A stretch of 64,000 nucleotides of DNA, taken from Lachnospiraceae bacterium (GTDB lineage: Bacteria; Bacillota; Clostridia; Lachnospirales; Lachnospiraceae). Position 1 is the stretch's first letter, and every line of letters starts with the position of its first letter. Of the stretch, positions 35,452-44,638 are shown piece by piece. Under the pieces are notes generated by a model. The model was given only the letters and a program-made list of their open reading frames with translations, made no database searches and was not told the origin of the DNA. A program made the translations under genes and the position numbers. The stretch covers positions 1 through 64,000 of the forward strand of contig JAFSBX010000132.1 in NCBI GenBank assembly GCA_017437065.1, given 5' to 3'.

Positions 35452-37440
35452 CTACATTTTTAATGTATAGTCGCTATGGTCGAGTGAGAAGTTCGGATTG
35501 TAATACGGGTCTCCCTTTTGAAGTTCTTCCTTCCACCTGTTACGGAACCGTTCTGCCTCTTCGTCATAACGTTTCGCATTTTCACCACTCATGTCCGAAC
35601 CTCTGGACGCAGATTCATAATGGTATAACTCTGCAAACGGTGTAAAGATATTAAGCAGACCTTTCTTTCTCAATTTCAGACAAAAATCCACATCATTCAG
35701 TGCCACCGCAAACTCTTCATCCAGACCGCCCACTTCATCGAACAGTGCTTTTTTCACAAGGAGGCATGCTCCGGTAACTGCCGACGCATTCTGTGCGTAG
35801 CAAAGTCTTCCCATATATCCGAAATTGCTCTTATCAATCATATAATGTGTATGGCCTGCTGTTCTGTGTGCTCCTAAACCTATGACAATACCTGCATGCT
35901 GAATCGTATCATTTTCATAGTAAAGTTTGGCACCTACCGCACCTACGTCTTCTCTCTGACCGTACATTAACAATTCTTCCATCCAGTTAATTGTAATGAC
36001 TTCCGTATCATTATTTAATAAAAGAAGGTAATCGCCATCTGCTTTTGATGCCCCAAAATTATTTACTTTTGAATAATTAAATTCACCTTCATAAACTACT
36101 ACTTTTACTTTACTATTTTTTTTCAATTCTTCGTAATATTCAAAAATTTCCGGTTCTGTACTGTTGTTTTCAATAACAATAATCTCATAATTTTCATAAG
36201 TACTCTTCTCCCGGATAGACGAAATACAACGTTTCAAATCGGTAACATGATTTCTGTTCGGAATCAGAATGGATATTTTCGGATTGGATAACAGGCGGTA
36301 TTTTATTCTGAATATTGTTTCACATGCTCTTGTACTTGTAATTTCAAAGCTGTCCATACCACAATCTGTTAAATGAGCACCGATTGCTCCCTTTGCCGCA
36401 TCAATGGCATAGCTTTTTGCACTAATGTCCGCTGCCACACTTCCTTTGTGGGAACGCCAGTAATATAACAATTTAGGTACATGTACTACATTTTTTGCCC
36501 TCTTTGTCAGACGCAGAATCATATCATGGTCCTGACTTCCGTCAAACTGCGTGCGGAATAATTCCATTCCTTCCAACAGCTTTCTGTCAAACACACTAAA
36601 ATGGCAGATATAATTGTTTGCCCTCAAATTGTCAATCGCAAAATCCGGCTTAAAATGCAACGTAATCATATCATCAATGCTGTTTCCCTGAAAGGTTGCT
36701 TCATCACAATAAATATAGTCTGCATCCTTTTCACATATCGCTTTCATATACTCAAAAAGCACACTTGGATGTAAAATATCGTCATGGTCAAATAATCCGA
36801 TATAGTCTCCTGTTGCCATTTCGTAGCATCTGTTCGTATTACCCGAAATTCCCTCATTCTTTTCCAGCTTTTTATAGCAGATACGTTTATCCTTTTCTCT
36901 GTAAGACTGACAAATTTCTCCTACATAAGCATGTTCTGCATCTGAACCGTCTGCCAGGCATAATTCCCAGTTTCCATACGTCTGTTTTCTTACCGAATCA
37001 ATCACATCTCTCAAAAACTTTTCCGGTGTATTATAAAGGGGTACTAAAATACTGAACTTAATGTCCTTTGAAAATTTTGTTTCTTCTTCTGCCTTACGTC
37101 TCTGCGCATTTGGAAAACTAGCCGTACCATGCTGTAATTTTGCCCGCTTTTCAATACTTTTACTTTTCAGCTTACGCAAAATTCCTTTCACATTTCCATA
37201 ACGTCTCACTCTGTCCCTTGTCCGGATGAGAAAATGAATACAAACTCGTGCAGGCTTAGAAAGCTTCCAGAACTTACTGCCTTTGATACGGTTAATCTCC
37301 TCCAGCAGTCTTCTTTCTTCTTCCACTGCGGCAGCCAGCTTCCCTGACAGCACTTGCGTTTTCTTTTTTTCTTCTTCGTATGCTTCTCTGTAATATTCCA
37401 GTTCTTCTGATTCTCTTTCTATATTTTTCTGCTGTTCCAT
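35452..37440 (-). CDS. Two-domain family 2 glycosyltransferase
   Basis: 662 residues. A coiled coil at about 1-50 (EEKKKTQVLSGKLAAAVEEE) is followed by two GT-A domains. The first, about 130-370, has KFSILVPLYNTPEKFLRDV and GLFDHDDILHP. The second, about 395-640, has KISILIPNRNHVTDLKRCI, LLLNNDTEVI and the acceptor-side block VALNDVDFCLKLRKKG. Two intact D-x-D motifs suggest it adds two sugars, as described for bifunctional polymerizing GTs of O-antigen or rhamnan synthesis. It lies 23 bp downstream of the 750-residue GT gene. Confidence 0.9.
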   Translation of the reverse strand: MEQQKNIERESEELEYYREAYEEEKKKTQVLSGKLAAAVEEERRLLEEINRIKGSKFWKLSKPARVCIHFLIRTRDRVRRYGNVKGILRKLKSKSIEKRAKLQHGTASFPNAQRRKAEEETKFSKDIKFSILVPLYNTPEKFLRDVIDSVRKQTYGNWELCLADGSDAEHAYVGEICQSYREKDKRICYKKLEKNEGISGNTNRCYEMATGDYIGLFDHDDILHPSVLFEYMKAICEKDADYIYCDEATFQGNSIDDMITLHFKPDFAIDNLRANNYICHFSVFDRKLLEGMELFRTQFDGSQDHDMILRLTKRAKNVVHVPKLLYYWRSHKGSVAADISAKSYAIDAAKGAIGAHLTDCGMDSFEITSTRACETIFRIKYRLLSNPKISILIPNRNHVTDLKRCISSIREKSTYENYEIIVIENNSTEPEIFEYYEELKKNSKVKVVVYEGEFNYSKVNNFGASKADGDYLLLLNNDTEVITINWMEELLMYGQREDVGAVGAKLYYENDTIQHAGIVIGLGAHRTAGHTHYMIDKSNFGYMGRLCYAQNASAVTGACLLVKKALFDEVGGLDEEFAVALNDVDFCLKLRKKGLLNIFTPFAELYHYESASRGSDMSGENAKRYDEEAERFRNRWKEELQKGDPYYNPNFSLDHSDYTLKM

Positions 37441-37463
37441 AACAAATTATCTTGCCTTTCCCG

Positions 37464-39716
37464 TTATATTTCCAAATAATGCTCCGTCATCCGATAATAT
37501 ACATTATCAGAAAGCATATCTTCATACAAAATGCCTATTTTATATTGTCCGTGTTCCAGATTTTTTACGGAAAATCGGGCATATATTCCGGCCAACTTCG
37601 CACGTATCTCCTGTGCATATGCCTTCTGTACATCTATACGCAAACAGGACTTGATTTCACTCGTATAAACTTTTTTACCTGCGACACTTTCTAAAATCAG
37701 GCTTCTCTTATAATGGCAGTTATCCGTTCCTCTGAGTATCGACCAACCCAGTATTGTTGCCTTATCCTCAGCCACAGAGGCACTCTCAATGTTACTTATC
37801 AGTTCTTCCTCTTCCGTTGCAACGGCCTTCTTCATCATATTGCTTTCTGTAAGCGGCTTCATCCAAGTTTCTTCTGTCCTGCTTCCTGCACAATCATACT
37901 CTGCCGCATCCTGTACAAGCCACGGGCTGTAATATTCATCTGTCCCGGCATAAGCAGGATACTTCTCATAAAGTCGTTTTCTTTCCTCTGACAGGCGCAT
38001 TGCTTTTTCTTCATTTTCTTCATCCAAACCTCTGCTTAGCGATTCGTGATGATACAAAATACAATCGTTCCGCAACACATTCCGATATCCGTTTTTATGC
38101 AGACGGAAGCAAAATTCCACATCATTATACGCAACCGGCATAGATTCGTCCAAACCACCCATTTGTTCATACAAATCTTTTTGAATCATCAGACACGCTC
38201 CGGTTACCGCCAGATAATTAAATGTAAAGTAGTTTCTTCCGTCATAATACATTTTATTATCCTCTGCCTTAACCAGTTTATGTGCCGGACCAATAGCCAG
38301 ATTTGTAATTCCTGCGTGTTGTATTTTAAAGCTGTCAGGATACCATAATTTTGCACCTACAGCACCTACGCCCTTTACAGAAGCCTGCCCTGCCATTTTC
38401 TTAAGCCATCCGCTCTCAAACACTTCTATATCATCATTCAGCAATAACAGATACTTTCCCGTGGCAGCTCTTGCACCAATATTACACATGGCTGAAAAAT
38501 TAAAGTCCATAGGCTCACATATAAAAGTAAAATCGTATTTTCGACTTAATTCTTCTGATTTCAGACGATTCGTTTCATAGCTTCCGTTATCTACTACGAT
38601 AATTTCCATATTCTCATAATCTGTTCTCTCTCTTATGGAACGGACGCACTGCTCCAGCACTTCCTGATTATCCTTGGATAAAATAATAATGGAAACTTTT
38701 TCTGTTTCTTCCATGCACACACTATACACACCGGGCACATTGCTTTGTGCAACGTAACCTTTACTTCCGCGCCTTTTTAAAGCCTCCAGTTTTACGCCTT
38801 CAAACTCTTTTTCATAGCCCCAGAGAACTGTTATGGCATTCTCATCAAAAGACCATGATTTCTTTATCACCTGTTCCTTATCATCTGACATTTCTTCATT
38901 TGCATGAAATAACACTTTATCCGTTGCTGAAATTCCTGTCTTTGCACTGTTTCCCAGCAGTTCTTCTGCCTTAAGTACAAAATCATACACATTTTCCTTC
39001 CAGTTGTCTGCTCCCAACCAGGATATAGACTGAAATTTCTCTTTTCTGATGGCAAAAACATTCCCGAAATAAAAAAAAGACAACAATGTTTCCGGTGAAT
39101 ATGCGGGTTTGAACCACGGATTTTTTCTTACTTTTTCCCCTGCTTCATCCTGTCTGTAAATGTCTTCCGCACCATAAAGAATATGTACTTCTTTATGACA
39201 TTCAAAATACTCTTCCACTATTTTTTCTGCCTGTGTATTCAGCACACCTTTTTTGGATGCAAACAGAATATACGTTTTTTTCGTTTTTCCGATAGAAAAA
39301 TTTTTATTACAGTCTTCCAAAAATATAATTTCTGTCTTACTTTCTGTTTCCTTTTGAATTTCACTTTCAGGCAAAAGAGCTTCTCCCGCCTGTATTTCCC
39401 GCTCATGTTCCATAATCCAGCGGGCATACAGATTTCTCTGATATGCCACTTCTTTTTTGTACTGTTTTACACTTACGGAATCCTCATCACATATAAATGC
39501 TTTTACTTTCGACTCTGTATTTGGCTGTTCCTTTGGTTTGCCTTCCATACAAGTCAAAAGGCGTATCACAGGATTTCCCGCAATACGCTCGTATTTTTGG
39601 CGTAGCTCAATCAATGCCTGCTCTTTAGAAGCAGCCTCGTTTGCTAACTGCATATTTTTATTCTTTTCTTTTAAATACACCTGTTTATAGTGGTTTATAA
39701 AATTGTATTTTGCCAA
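37464..39716 (-). CDS. Large family 2 glycosyltransferase with degenerate first domain
   Basis: 750 residues starting at TTG (GGCGG six bases upstream; the first internal ATG is residue 22). An N-terminal coiled coil spans about 10-45. The region about 120-330 follows the order of the GT domain in its neighbours (ILFASKKGVL ... FKPAYSPETLLSFFYFGNVFAIRKEKF) but has lost the D-x-D, so it is probably inactive. The intact GT-A domain, about 340-600, has SIIILSKDNQEVLEQCV, LLLNDDIEVF and VAYNDVEFCFRLHKNG. The last ~120 residues form a beta-rich tail (SVAEDKATILGWSIL). It probably adds one sugar in the glycan repeat. Confidence 0.87.
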   Translation of the reverse strand: MAKYNFINHYKQVYLKEKNKNMQLANEAASKEQALIELRQKYERIAGNPVIRLLTCMEGKPKEQPNTESKVKAFICDEDSVSVKQYKKEVAYQRNLYARWIMEHEREIQAGEALLPESEIQKETESKTEIIFLEDCNKNFSIGKTKKTYILFASKKGVLNTQAEKIVEEYFECHKEVHILYGAEDIYRQDEAGEKVRKNPWFKPAYSPETLLSFFYFGNVFAIRKEKFQSISWLGADNWKENVYDFVLKAEELLGNSAKTGISATDKVLFHANEEMSDDKEQVIKKSWSFDENAITVLWGYEKEFEGVKLEALKRRGSKGYVAQSNVPGVYSVCMEETEKVSIIILSKDNQEVLEQCVRSIRERTDYENMEIIVVDNGSYETNRLKSEELSRKYDFTFICEPMDFNFSAMCNIGARAATGKYLLLLNDDIEVFESGWLKKMAGQASVKGVGAVGAKLWYPDSFKIQHAGITNLAIGPAHKLVKAEDNKMYYDGRNYFTFNYLAVTGACLMIQKDLYEQMGGLDESMPVAYNDVEFCFRLHKNGYRNVLRNDCILYHHESLSRGLDEENEEKAMRLSEERKRLYEKYPAYAGTDEYYSPWLVQDAAEYDCAGSRTEETWMKPLTESNMMKKAVATEEEELISNIESASVAEDKATILGWSILRGTDNCHYKRSLILESVAGKKVYTSEIKSCLRIDVQKAYAQEIRAKLAGIYARFSVKNLEHGQYKIGILYEDMLSDNVYYRMTEHYLEI

Positions 39717-39750
39717 ATTTTCCGCCTTTCTCTCCCTGCAAGGACTTACA

Positions 39751-41862
39751 TCAATTTACCAGTCTGCCCAGCACACTCTTTGGAAGTTTTACTACATTCA
39801 TCGAAATTTCTAACATGTTATCCTCTTTTTTTGAAATATGTTCCAGTGAAAAAGTAAAGTTAGGGTCTTCCTTCTCAAAAACAAGTACACCATTTTTTAT
39901 ACTTATGCCGTTTGTGGAAAAACAGTTTTTTCTTCTCACCGACTGCAAAGGTAAGGGCTTTCCATTCCAAACTGCTTTTTCAATGGTTACCATACACGGC
40001 TCATGATCCGGATCAATTCGCACTGCTTTAATGTCTACTCCAAAATGCAGAACAAAGCTGACATTTTCCTTTCCTGCCCCTTCTTCTTTCTGTAACGCTC
40101 TCCGTTTGTCTGCCAGCATAAAAGAATTTTCCTCAGAAAATCCGGTTCCGTTATCTGTATAAATCTGTACAAGATTCGGTTCTGCACTTTCTGCCTCTCC
40201 CATTTCCACTCCAAGCGGATTGTAAATCGGATTGCCGATGAGATTTCGAATCATTCCCACACTCATACGCTCTCCTGCAATTTTCTTTTGGATTTCTTTT
40301 TCCTGTTCTACTACCTGTTTTATCGTCTCTTCCTGCAACTGCAATACATTGTCCACCATCTGCTTTACAATCTTCTGTCTCTTTGCAGCTCCCAGCTGAT
40401 AGCAGTAAAGCGCACGGTAAGCCACCTCTTTTGCAGGAATCACTTTTTCAAAAGTCCATTCATAATCAATGGCTGTCCAGTCTTCTCCATCGACTAATAT
40501 ATTAGCAAAAATCAAATCATAATTCGTAATTTCCACTCCGGCGTTATAGCTGATTCTATCCACATATTCTTTAAACAACACTTCAAATCCGGCAAAGTCC
40601 TGCTTATCCAAAAGCTCGTCAAACATCTCTTCCAGACTTCTTCCTTTTACAAATTCAAAAACCGGAGTACCCTGCGGACTTAATGTACAGTGATTGATAT
40701 GAAGCTTACCGCCCTGATAACGTTTGGTCAGTTTTTCATAAGCTGTTTTCATTTCCTGTACGTGCTTTTTCGCCTGCATTGTTGTATTGCGTTTCTCTAC
40801 AATAAAGTTTGCTTCTTTTCGATTATTCCCTGCAAATACTGAAACTTCTGCATCACTTCCGGGTTTTCTGATATCCGTACAGATAGCATACTCTGCCGCC
40901 CTGTCATTAGAATATTTGGAATATTTTACAGGAAGTTCTTTTCCCACTACAAGAAAATAAGAATTCGAATAAAGCGGGAATAATCCTTCTCTTATAATCG
41001 TATCAAACACATTTTTCTCATCAAACAAAAGCATACGGCTTCTGTCAAAATTACGAATGTTCGTGCACAATTCACCTACATGCGGCAGATACTCATCAGA
41101 ATAAATGCTTGTCATGAATTTGTAGTCAGGATAAGGATAATAGAAGCTGTACTCGTTACAATTGTTGACTTCACATATTTTTTTCAGTCCGTCTCTTGTA
41201 AAAGTACGCACGCCTGTATCCTGCGGATAATCTTCCAATCCGCTAAAATACAGTCCCTGATGGTCTTCCCTGCATCCTGCCCAATATTTCAGTCCAAATT
41301 TATTTTCAATGGCAATAATCAGACGACCTTCCTGACCGTTTCCTTTCAGGTGTCTGCGGAGAATTTCCATAAATCTTTCATAAGGTCTGTCCGTTCCGAT
41401 ATACCCCTGTGCATATTCGAATACACCGATTAAGAAAATAAAATCATAATCGTTATCCAGATTTTTCTCTATATCCTGAAAATTTCCTACTTTAATCGTT
41501 ACGTTATCACAATCCCTGTGACGATAAGCATTAATCATACTGCGTCTTTTCGATAACTCAATGCAAGTTACACTTCCTGCTTTTTTCGCAAGTGCACCTG
41601 TAATGGCACCACAGCCGCTTCCTACCTCTAATACTTTCATGCTCTTATCAAGAGGCACCCATTCAATAATGTTTTCCCGAAGAGGAGATAAATGATAGAA
41701 TATCGGCCAGCTTCCGCGTTCTTCAATTATCTTTGGAAATTCATCTTCTGTATGATTTCCGGCGATTTCCAGCATTTCCTCTTCCACGTCGCCGTCACTG
41801 TATAAATCTTCTCCCGGATAAAACTCGTAATCCAGTGTTATATTTCCGATTTTTTCCGTCAT
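39751..41862 (-). CDS. Methyltransferase-kinase fusion, WbdD-like chain-terminator candidate
   Basis: 703 residues in three parts. Residues about 50-250 are a class I SAM methyltransferase (motif I VLEVGSGCGAITG at 77-89, acidic CIEL at strand 2). About 320-500 is a small kinase-like fold: VEKRN as a possible ATP lysine, NYDLIFAN with Asp449 and Asn454, and IDYE with Asp466, matching the HxDxxxxN ... D-x-E pattern of aminoglycoside/lipid kinases. About 505-530 is a coiled coil, and the rest is beta-rich. Order and motifs match E. coli WbdD, which caps O-antigen with methyl phosphate. It sits directly downstream of the Wzt-like ATPase. The capping role is inferred; no Gram-positive equivalent is known to me. 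Confidence 0.82.
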   Translation of the reverse strand: MTEKIGNITLDYEFYPGEDLYSDGDVEEEMLEIAGNHTEDEFPKIIEERGSWPIFYHLSPLRENIIEWVPLDKSMKVLEVGSGCGAITGALAKKAGSVTCIELSKRRSMINAYRHRDCDNVTIKVGNFQDIEKNLDNDYDFIFLIGVFEYAQGYIGTDRPYERFMEILRRHLKGNGQEGRLIIAIENKFGLKYWAGCREDHQGLYFSGLEDYPQDTGVRTFTRDGLKKICEVNNCNEYSFYYPYPDYKFMTSIYSDEYLPHVGELCTNIRNFDRSRMLLFDEKNVFDTIIREGLFPLYSNSYFLVVGKELPVKYSKYSNDRAAEYAICTDIRKPGSDAEVSVFAGNNRKEANFIVEKRNTTMQAKKHVQEMKTAYEKLTKRYQGGKLHINHCTLSPQGTPVFEFVKGRSLEEMFDELLDKQDFAGFEVLFKEYVDRISYNAGVEITNYDLIFANILVDGEDWTAIDYEWTFEKVIPAKEVAYRALYCYQLGAAKRQKIVKQMVDNVLQLQEETIKQVVEQEKEIQKKIAGERMSVGMIRNLIGNPIYNPLGVEMGEAESAEPNLVQIYTDNGTGFSEENSFMLADKRRALQKEEGAGKENVSFVLHFGVDIKAVRIDPDHEPCMVTIEKAVWNGKPLPLQSVRRKNCFSTNGISIKNGVLVFEKEDPNFTFSLEHISKKEDNMLEISMNVVKLPKSVLGRLVN

Positions 41863-41936
41863 ACTTATCTTTTCCTCTCTTCATTTCTTGTAACTTCCAA
41901 CAAAAAACACCTGAAATTTCTGCACTCCAAACGATT

Positions 41937-43229
41937 CTACTTTGAAACTTTCACAATCTCTACTTTGGAATTCATATCAAAATAACCTACCGTATCTTTA
42001 TCTGAAATCACGGTAATATTCAATGCATCATACAATCTGTGATATACGGTAAATTCATCCCCTTCATAACCTGTCAGACCAAAGGAGACCAGATATTCCC
42101 CACTCTGTAAATCCATTTTCTGGGTAAAGGAAATATCCATTTCTTCGCCTGCTTTTACCGACTCTAAAAAGGCTTTTTCTACCATGGAGTTCGTACCCGT
42201 AATCTCCACACCTTTAATGTTTTTAATCGTAAAGGCAAAAATCGGCGACGGTAAATCCACTTCAAACCTTACTTTCATATGAATGGTAAACTTACTGCCT
42301 TTCATTACTGCCGTAGTTCTTAAGCCTTTTTCATCACACATATAAATTTCGGTAATTTCCGCCTTTTTATTACCATACTCTAACAGGTTTGGATTTACCC
42401 CCTGATTTGCAGCAGTATCTTCCACAGCTTCCTGTGTCTGTTCCTCCTCTGCCGGATTGCTTTCTTCTGTTTCCGGCACTTCATACTGTCCTACAAGAAC
42501 TCTCTTATAGGCATCAATCATTTCCTTCGGTTCGCCTTCACCTAATTTATTTCCCTGATTTAAAAGAATGACTCTGTCACAATATTTACTGATGCTGCTT
42601 AAATCGTGGCTTACAAAAACAATGGTTTTTCCCTGCTCTTTAAATTCTTCAAACTTATGATAACATTTTGCCTGAAAGAATACATCTCCCACGGATAGAG
42701 CTTCATCTACAATCAGAATTTCCGGTTCAATATTAATGGCAACCGCAAAGGCAAGACGGACAAACATACCGCTGGAATAAGTTTTACACGGCTGGTACAC
42801 ATAATCACCAATATCTGCAAAATCAAGAATATCCTGCAATTTTTCATCTATTTCCTGCTTGGAGAAACCTATCATCGTACCATTCAGATATATATTTTCA
42901 ATACCGTTATATTCCATGTTAAATCCGGCTCCCAGCTCGAGAAGTGCAGAAATTCTTCCGTTTACTTCCACTTCTCCTGCCGTAGGATTTACTACCCCTG
43001 TAATAATCTTTAAAATCGTAGACTTTCCTGAACCGTTTGTACCGATAATTCCTACGGATTCTCCCTGATAAACCGTTAAGTCCACACCATTTAAAGCATA
43101 ATGCTCTTTGTGTTTTTTCTGTTTCCCACAAAGTCCTAATGCTTCCTTTAACCGGTCTGACGGCTTATCATATAATTTATATACTTTTTTTACATCTTTT
43201 ACCCGGATGGCAACTTGTCTTTCTTCCAT
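41937..43229 (-). CDS. ABC transporter ATPase, Wzt/TagH type with C-terminal glycan-binding-like domain
   Basis: 430 residues. The ATPase domain (about 1-245) has Walker A GTNGSGKST at 63-71, signature YSSGM at 151-155, Walker B ILIVDE at 171-176 and the HDLSS switch. A charged linker (about 255-280, Glu/Gln/Ala-rich) leads to a C-terminal beta domain at about 285-430 (FTIHMKVRFEVDLPSPIFAFTIKNIKGVEITGTNS). This is the arrangement of Wzt proteins whose C-terminal domain reads the capped end of the O-antigen. It is paired with the permease 18 bp upstream and drives export of undecaprenyl-linked polysaccharide. Confidence 0.92.
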   Translation of the reverse strand: MEERQVAIRVKDVKKVYKLYDKPSDRLKEALGLCGKQKKHKEHYALNGVDLTVYQGESVGIIGTNGSGKSTILKIITGVVNPTAGEVEVNGRISALLELGAGFNMEYNGIENIYLNGTMIGFSKQEIDEKLQDILDFADIGDYVYQPCKTYSSGMFVRLAFAVAINIEPEILIVDEALSVGDVFFQAKCYHKFEEFKEQGKTIVFVSHDLSSISKYCDRVILLNQGNKLGEGEPKEMIDAYKRVLVGQYEVPETEESNPAEEEQTQEAVEDTAANQGVNPNLLEYGNKKAEITEIYMCDEKGLRTTAVMKGSKFTIHMKVRFEVDLPSPIFAFTIKNIKGVEITGTNSMVEKAFLESVKAGEEMDISFTQKMDLQSGEYLVSFGLTGYEGDEFTVYHRLYDALNITVISDKDTVGYFDMNSKVEIVKVSK

Positions 43230-43247
43230 TCCAGTCTCCTTAACATT

Positions 43248-44075
43248 TTATAGTACATCTGCAAAATGTACTTTTAAGCGTTTAAACAAAGCAGCTCCGA
43301 TCACAAACAACACTATCGTAACACCCCAGAAATAAGCCATGGAAGCGAACTGCTCGAAAAACCACTCTTTTTCAAAAATTGCACTGCGGTAACCGTTCAC
43401 AATATAAGTCACCGGATTCAGCTCAAAAAATTTTCCATACTTTCCTGCTTTATCAATATTCCACATAATCGGTGTTGCCCACATTCCAATCTGCAATGCA
43501 ATATTAATAATCTGCTGTAAATCTCGGAAAAATACAACAACTGCACAGGTAGTATAACTGATGGCAAGCACCAGTGCAAACGCACAAAAACTGTAATACA
43601 ACAGTTGTAACGTATAAAGCGTCGGATAATATCCGTAAGCAAAGGATAGCAGCAACAATACACCCATAAAAAATACATGAATAAAAATTGCACCAATTAC
43701 CTTAATAATCGGCAATATGCTGATTTTAAATACTATCTTTTTTACAAGGTAATTGTATTCCAAAAGCGCTATGGTTCCATTATTCAAACCTTCCGAAAAG
43801 AAGAACCACGGAACCAGTCCTGCTGTCAGATACAATACGTACGGTACCTCTAAATTTCCGGCTACCATTTCACTTCTGTTGCCAAATATTTTTTCAAATA
43901 CAAGCCAGTACATCACTACAGTCACTACCGGCTGTGCCATTGCCCAGAGAATTCCCATATAGGAGCCGGCATAGCGTTTTTTGAAATCATCTTTGGAAAG
44001 CTTCCATATCAGTTTTCTGTTTTCAAAAAGCTCTGCCGGAAGTGCCATAATTTTGCCGTTACTTTTTTTATTCAT
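43248..44075 (-). CDS. ABC-2 type polysaccharide export permease (Wzm/TagG type)
   Basis: 275 residues. The start is the ATG at 44075, which overlaps the rfbC stop (ATGAATAA) and has GGAG ten bases upstream; a longer frame is possible. Six membrane segments are visible (about 45-65, 75-100, 125-150, 155-180, 185-205 and 250-270) with the family motif KDDFKKRYAGSYMGILWAM near the start. With the Wzt-like ATPase it forms the exporter of the finished glycan. Translational coupling to rfbC points to one operon. Confidence 0.92.
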   Translation of the reverse strand: MNKKSNGKIMALPAELFENRKLIWKLSKDDFKKRYAGSYMGILWAMAQPVVTVVMYWLVFEKIFGNRSEMVAGNLEVPYVLYLTAGLVPWFFFSEGLNNGTIALLEYNYLVKKIVFKISILPIIKVIGAIFIHVFFMGVLLLLSFAYGYYPTLYTLQLLYYSFCAFALVLAISYTTCAVVVFFRDLQQIINIALQIGMWATPIMWNIDKAGKYGKFFELNPVTYIVNGYRSAIFEKEWFFEQFASMAYFWGVTIVLFVIGAALFKRLKVHFADVL

Positions 44076-44625
44076 TCTTAAGGTACTCCTTAATACCGCC
44101 CCACTTTGCATCTTTTTCAGATAAAATCAGTTCCATTCCTTCCGGAATCGGCCATTCTACGCCGATTTCAGGATCAGCATAGTACAATCCGCCTTCATCA
44201 TTCGGATGATAAAAGTCTGTACATTTATAAGCAAATTCTGCATAATCGGATAACACTAAAAATCCATGTGCAAAGTTTTTCGGAATGAAAAACTGTTTCT
44301 TGTTTTCCTCTGACAATAACACACCAAACCATTTTCCAAAAGTCTTGGAATCTTTTCTTAAATCCACCGCCACATCATAAACTTCTCCACGGATTACTCT
44401 CACCAGCTTGTCCTGTGGGAACTCTTTCTGGAAATGTAAACCTCTGAGTACGCCTTTTTTAGATGCTGACTGGTTGTCCTGTACGAAAACCTGGTCAATT
44501 CCTGCTTCTTTATAATCATTGTAATTGTATGTCTCCATAAAGTAACCTCTTTCGTCACCGAAAACGGTAGGAGTAATTACTTTAAGTCCTTCTATTTCAC
44601 ATGTTTCTACTGTAATTTTACCCAT
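44068..44625 (-). CDS. rfbC: dTDP-4-dehydrorhamnose 3,5-epimerase
   Basis: 185 residues from ATG at 44625 (AAAGGAGAG upstream). It is a cupin enzyme with the expected DERGYFMETYN, QDNQSASKKGVLRGLHFQ (catalytic His), RGEVYDVAVDLRKDSKTFGKW and FIPKNFAHGFLVLSD blocks. It converts dTDP-4-keto-6-deoxyglucose to dTDP-4-keto-rhamnose. rfbA and rfbB are in the same operon; rfbD, the final reductase, is not in the window. Confidence 0.97.
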   Translation of the reverse strand: MGKITVETCEIEGLKVITPTVFGDERGYFMETYNYNDYKEAGIDQVFVQDNQSASKKGVLRGLHFQKEFPQDKLVRVIRGEVYDVAVDLRKDSKTFGKWFGVLLSEENKKQFFIPKNFAHGFLVLSDYAEFAYKCTDFYHPNDEGGLYYADPEIGVEWPIPEGMELILSEKDAKWGGIKEYLKNE

Positions 44626-44638
44626 TTTTCTCTCTCCT

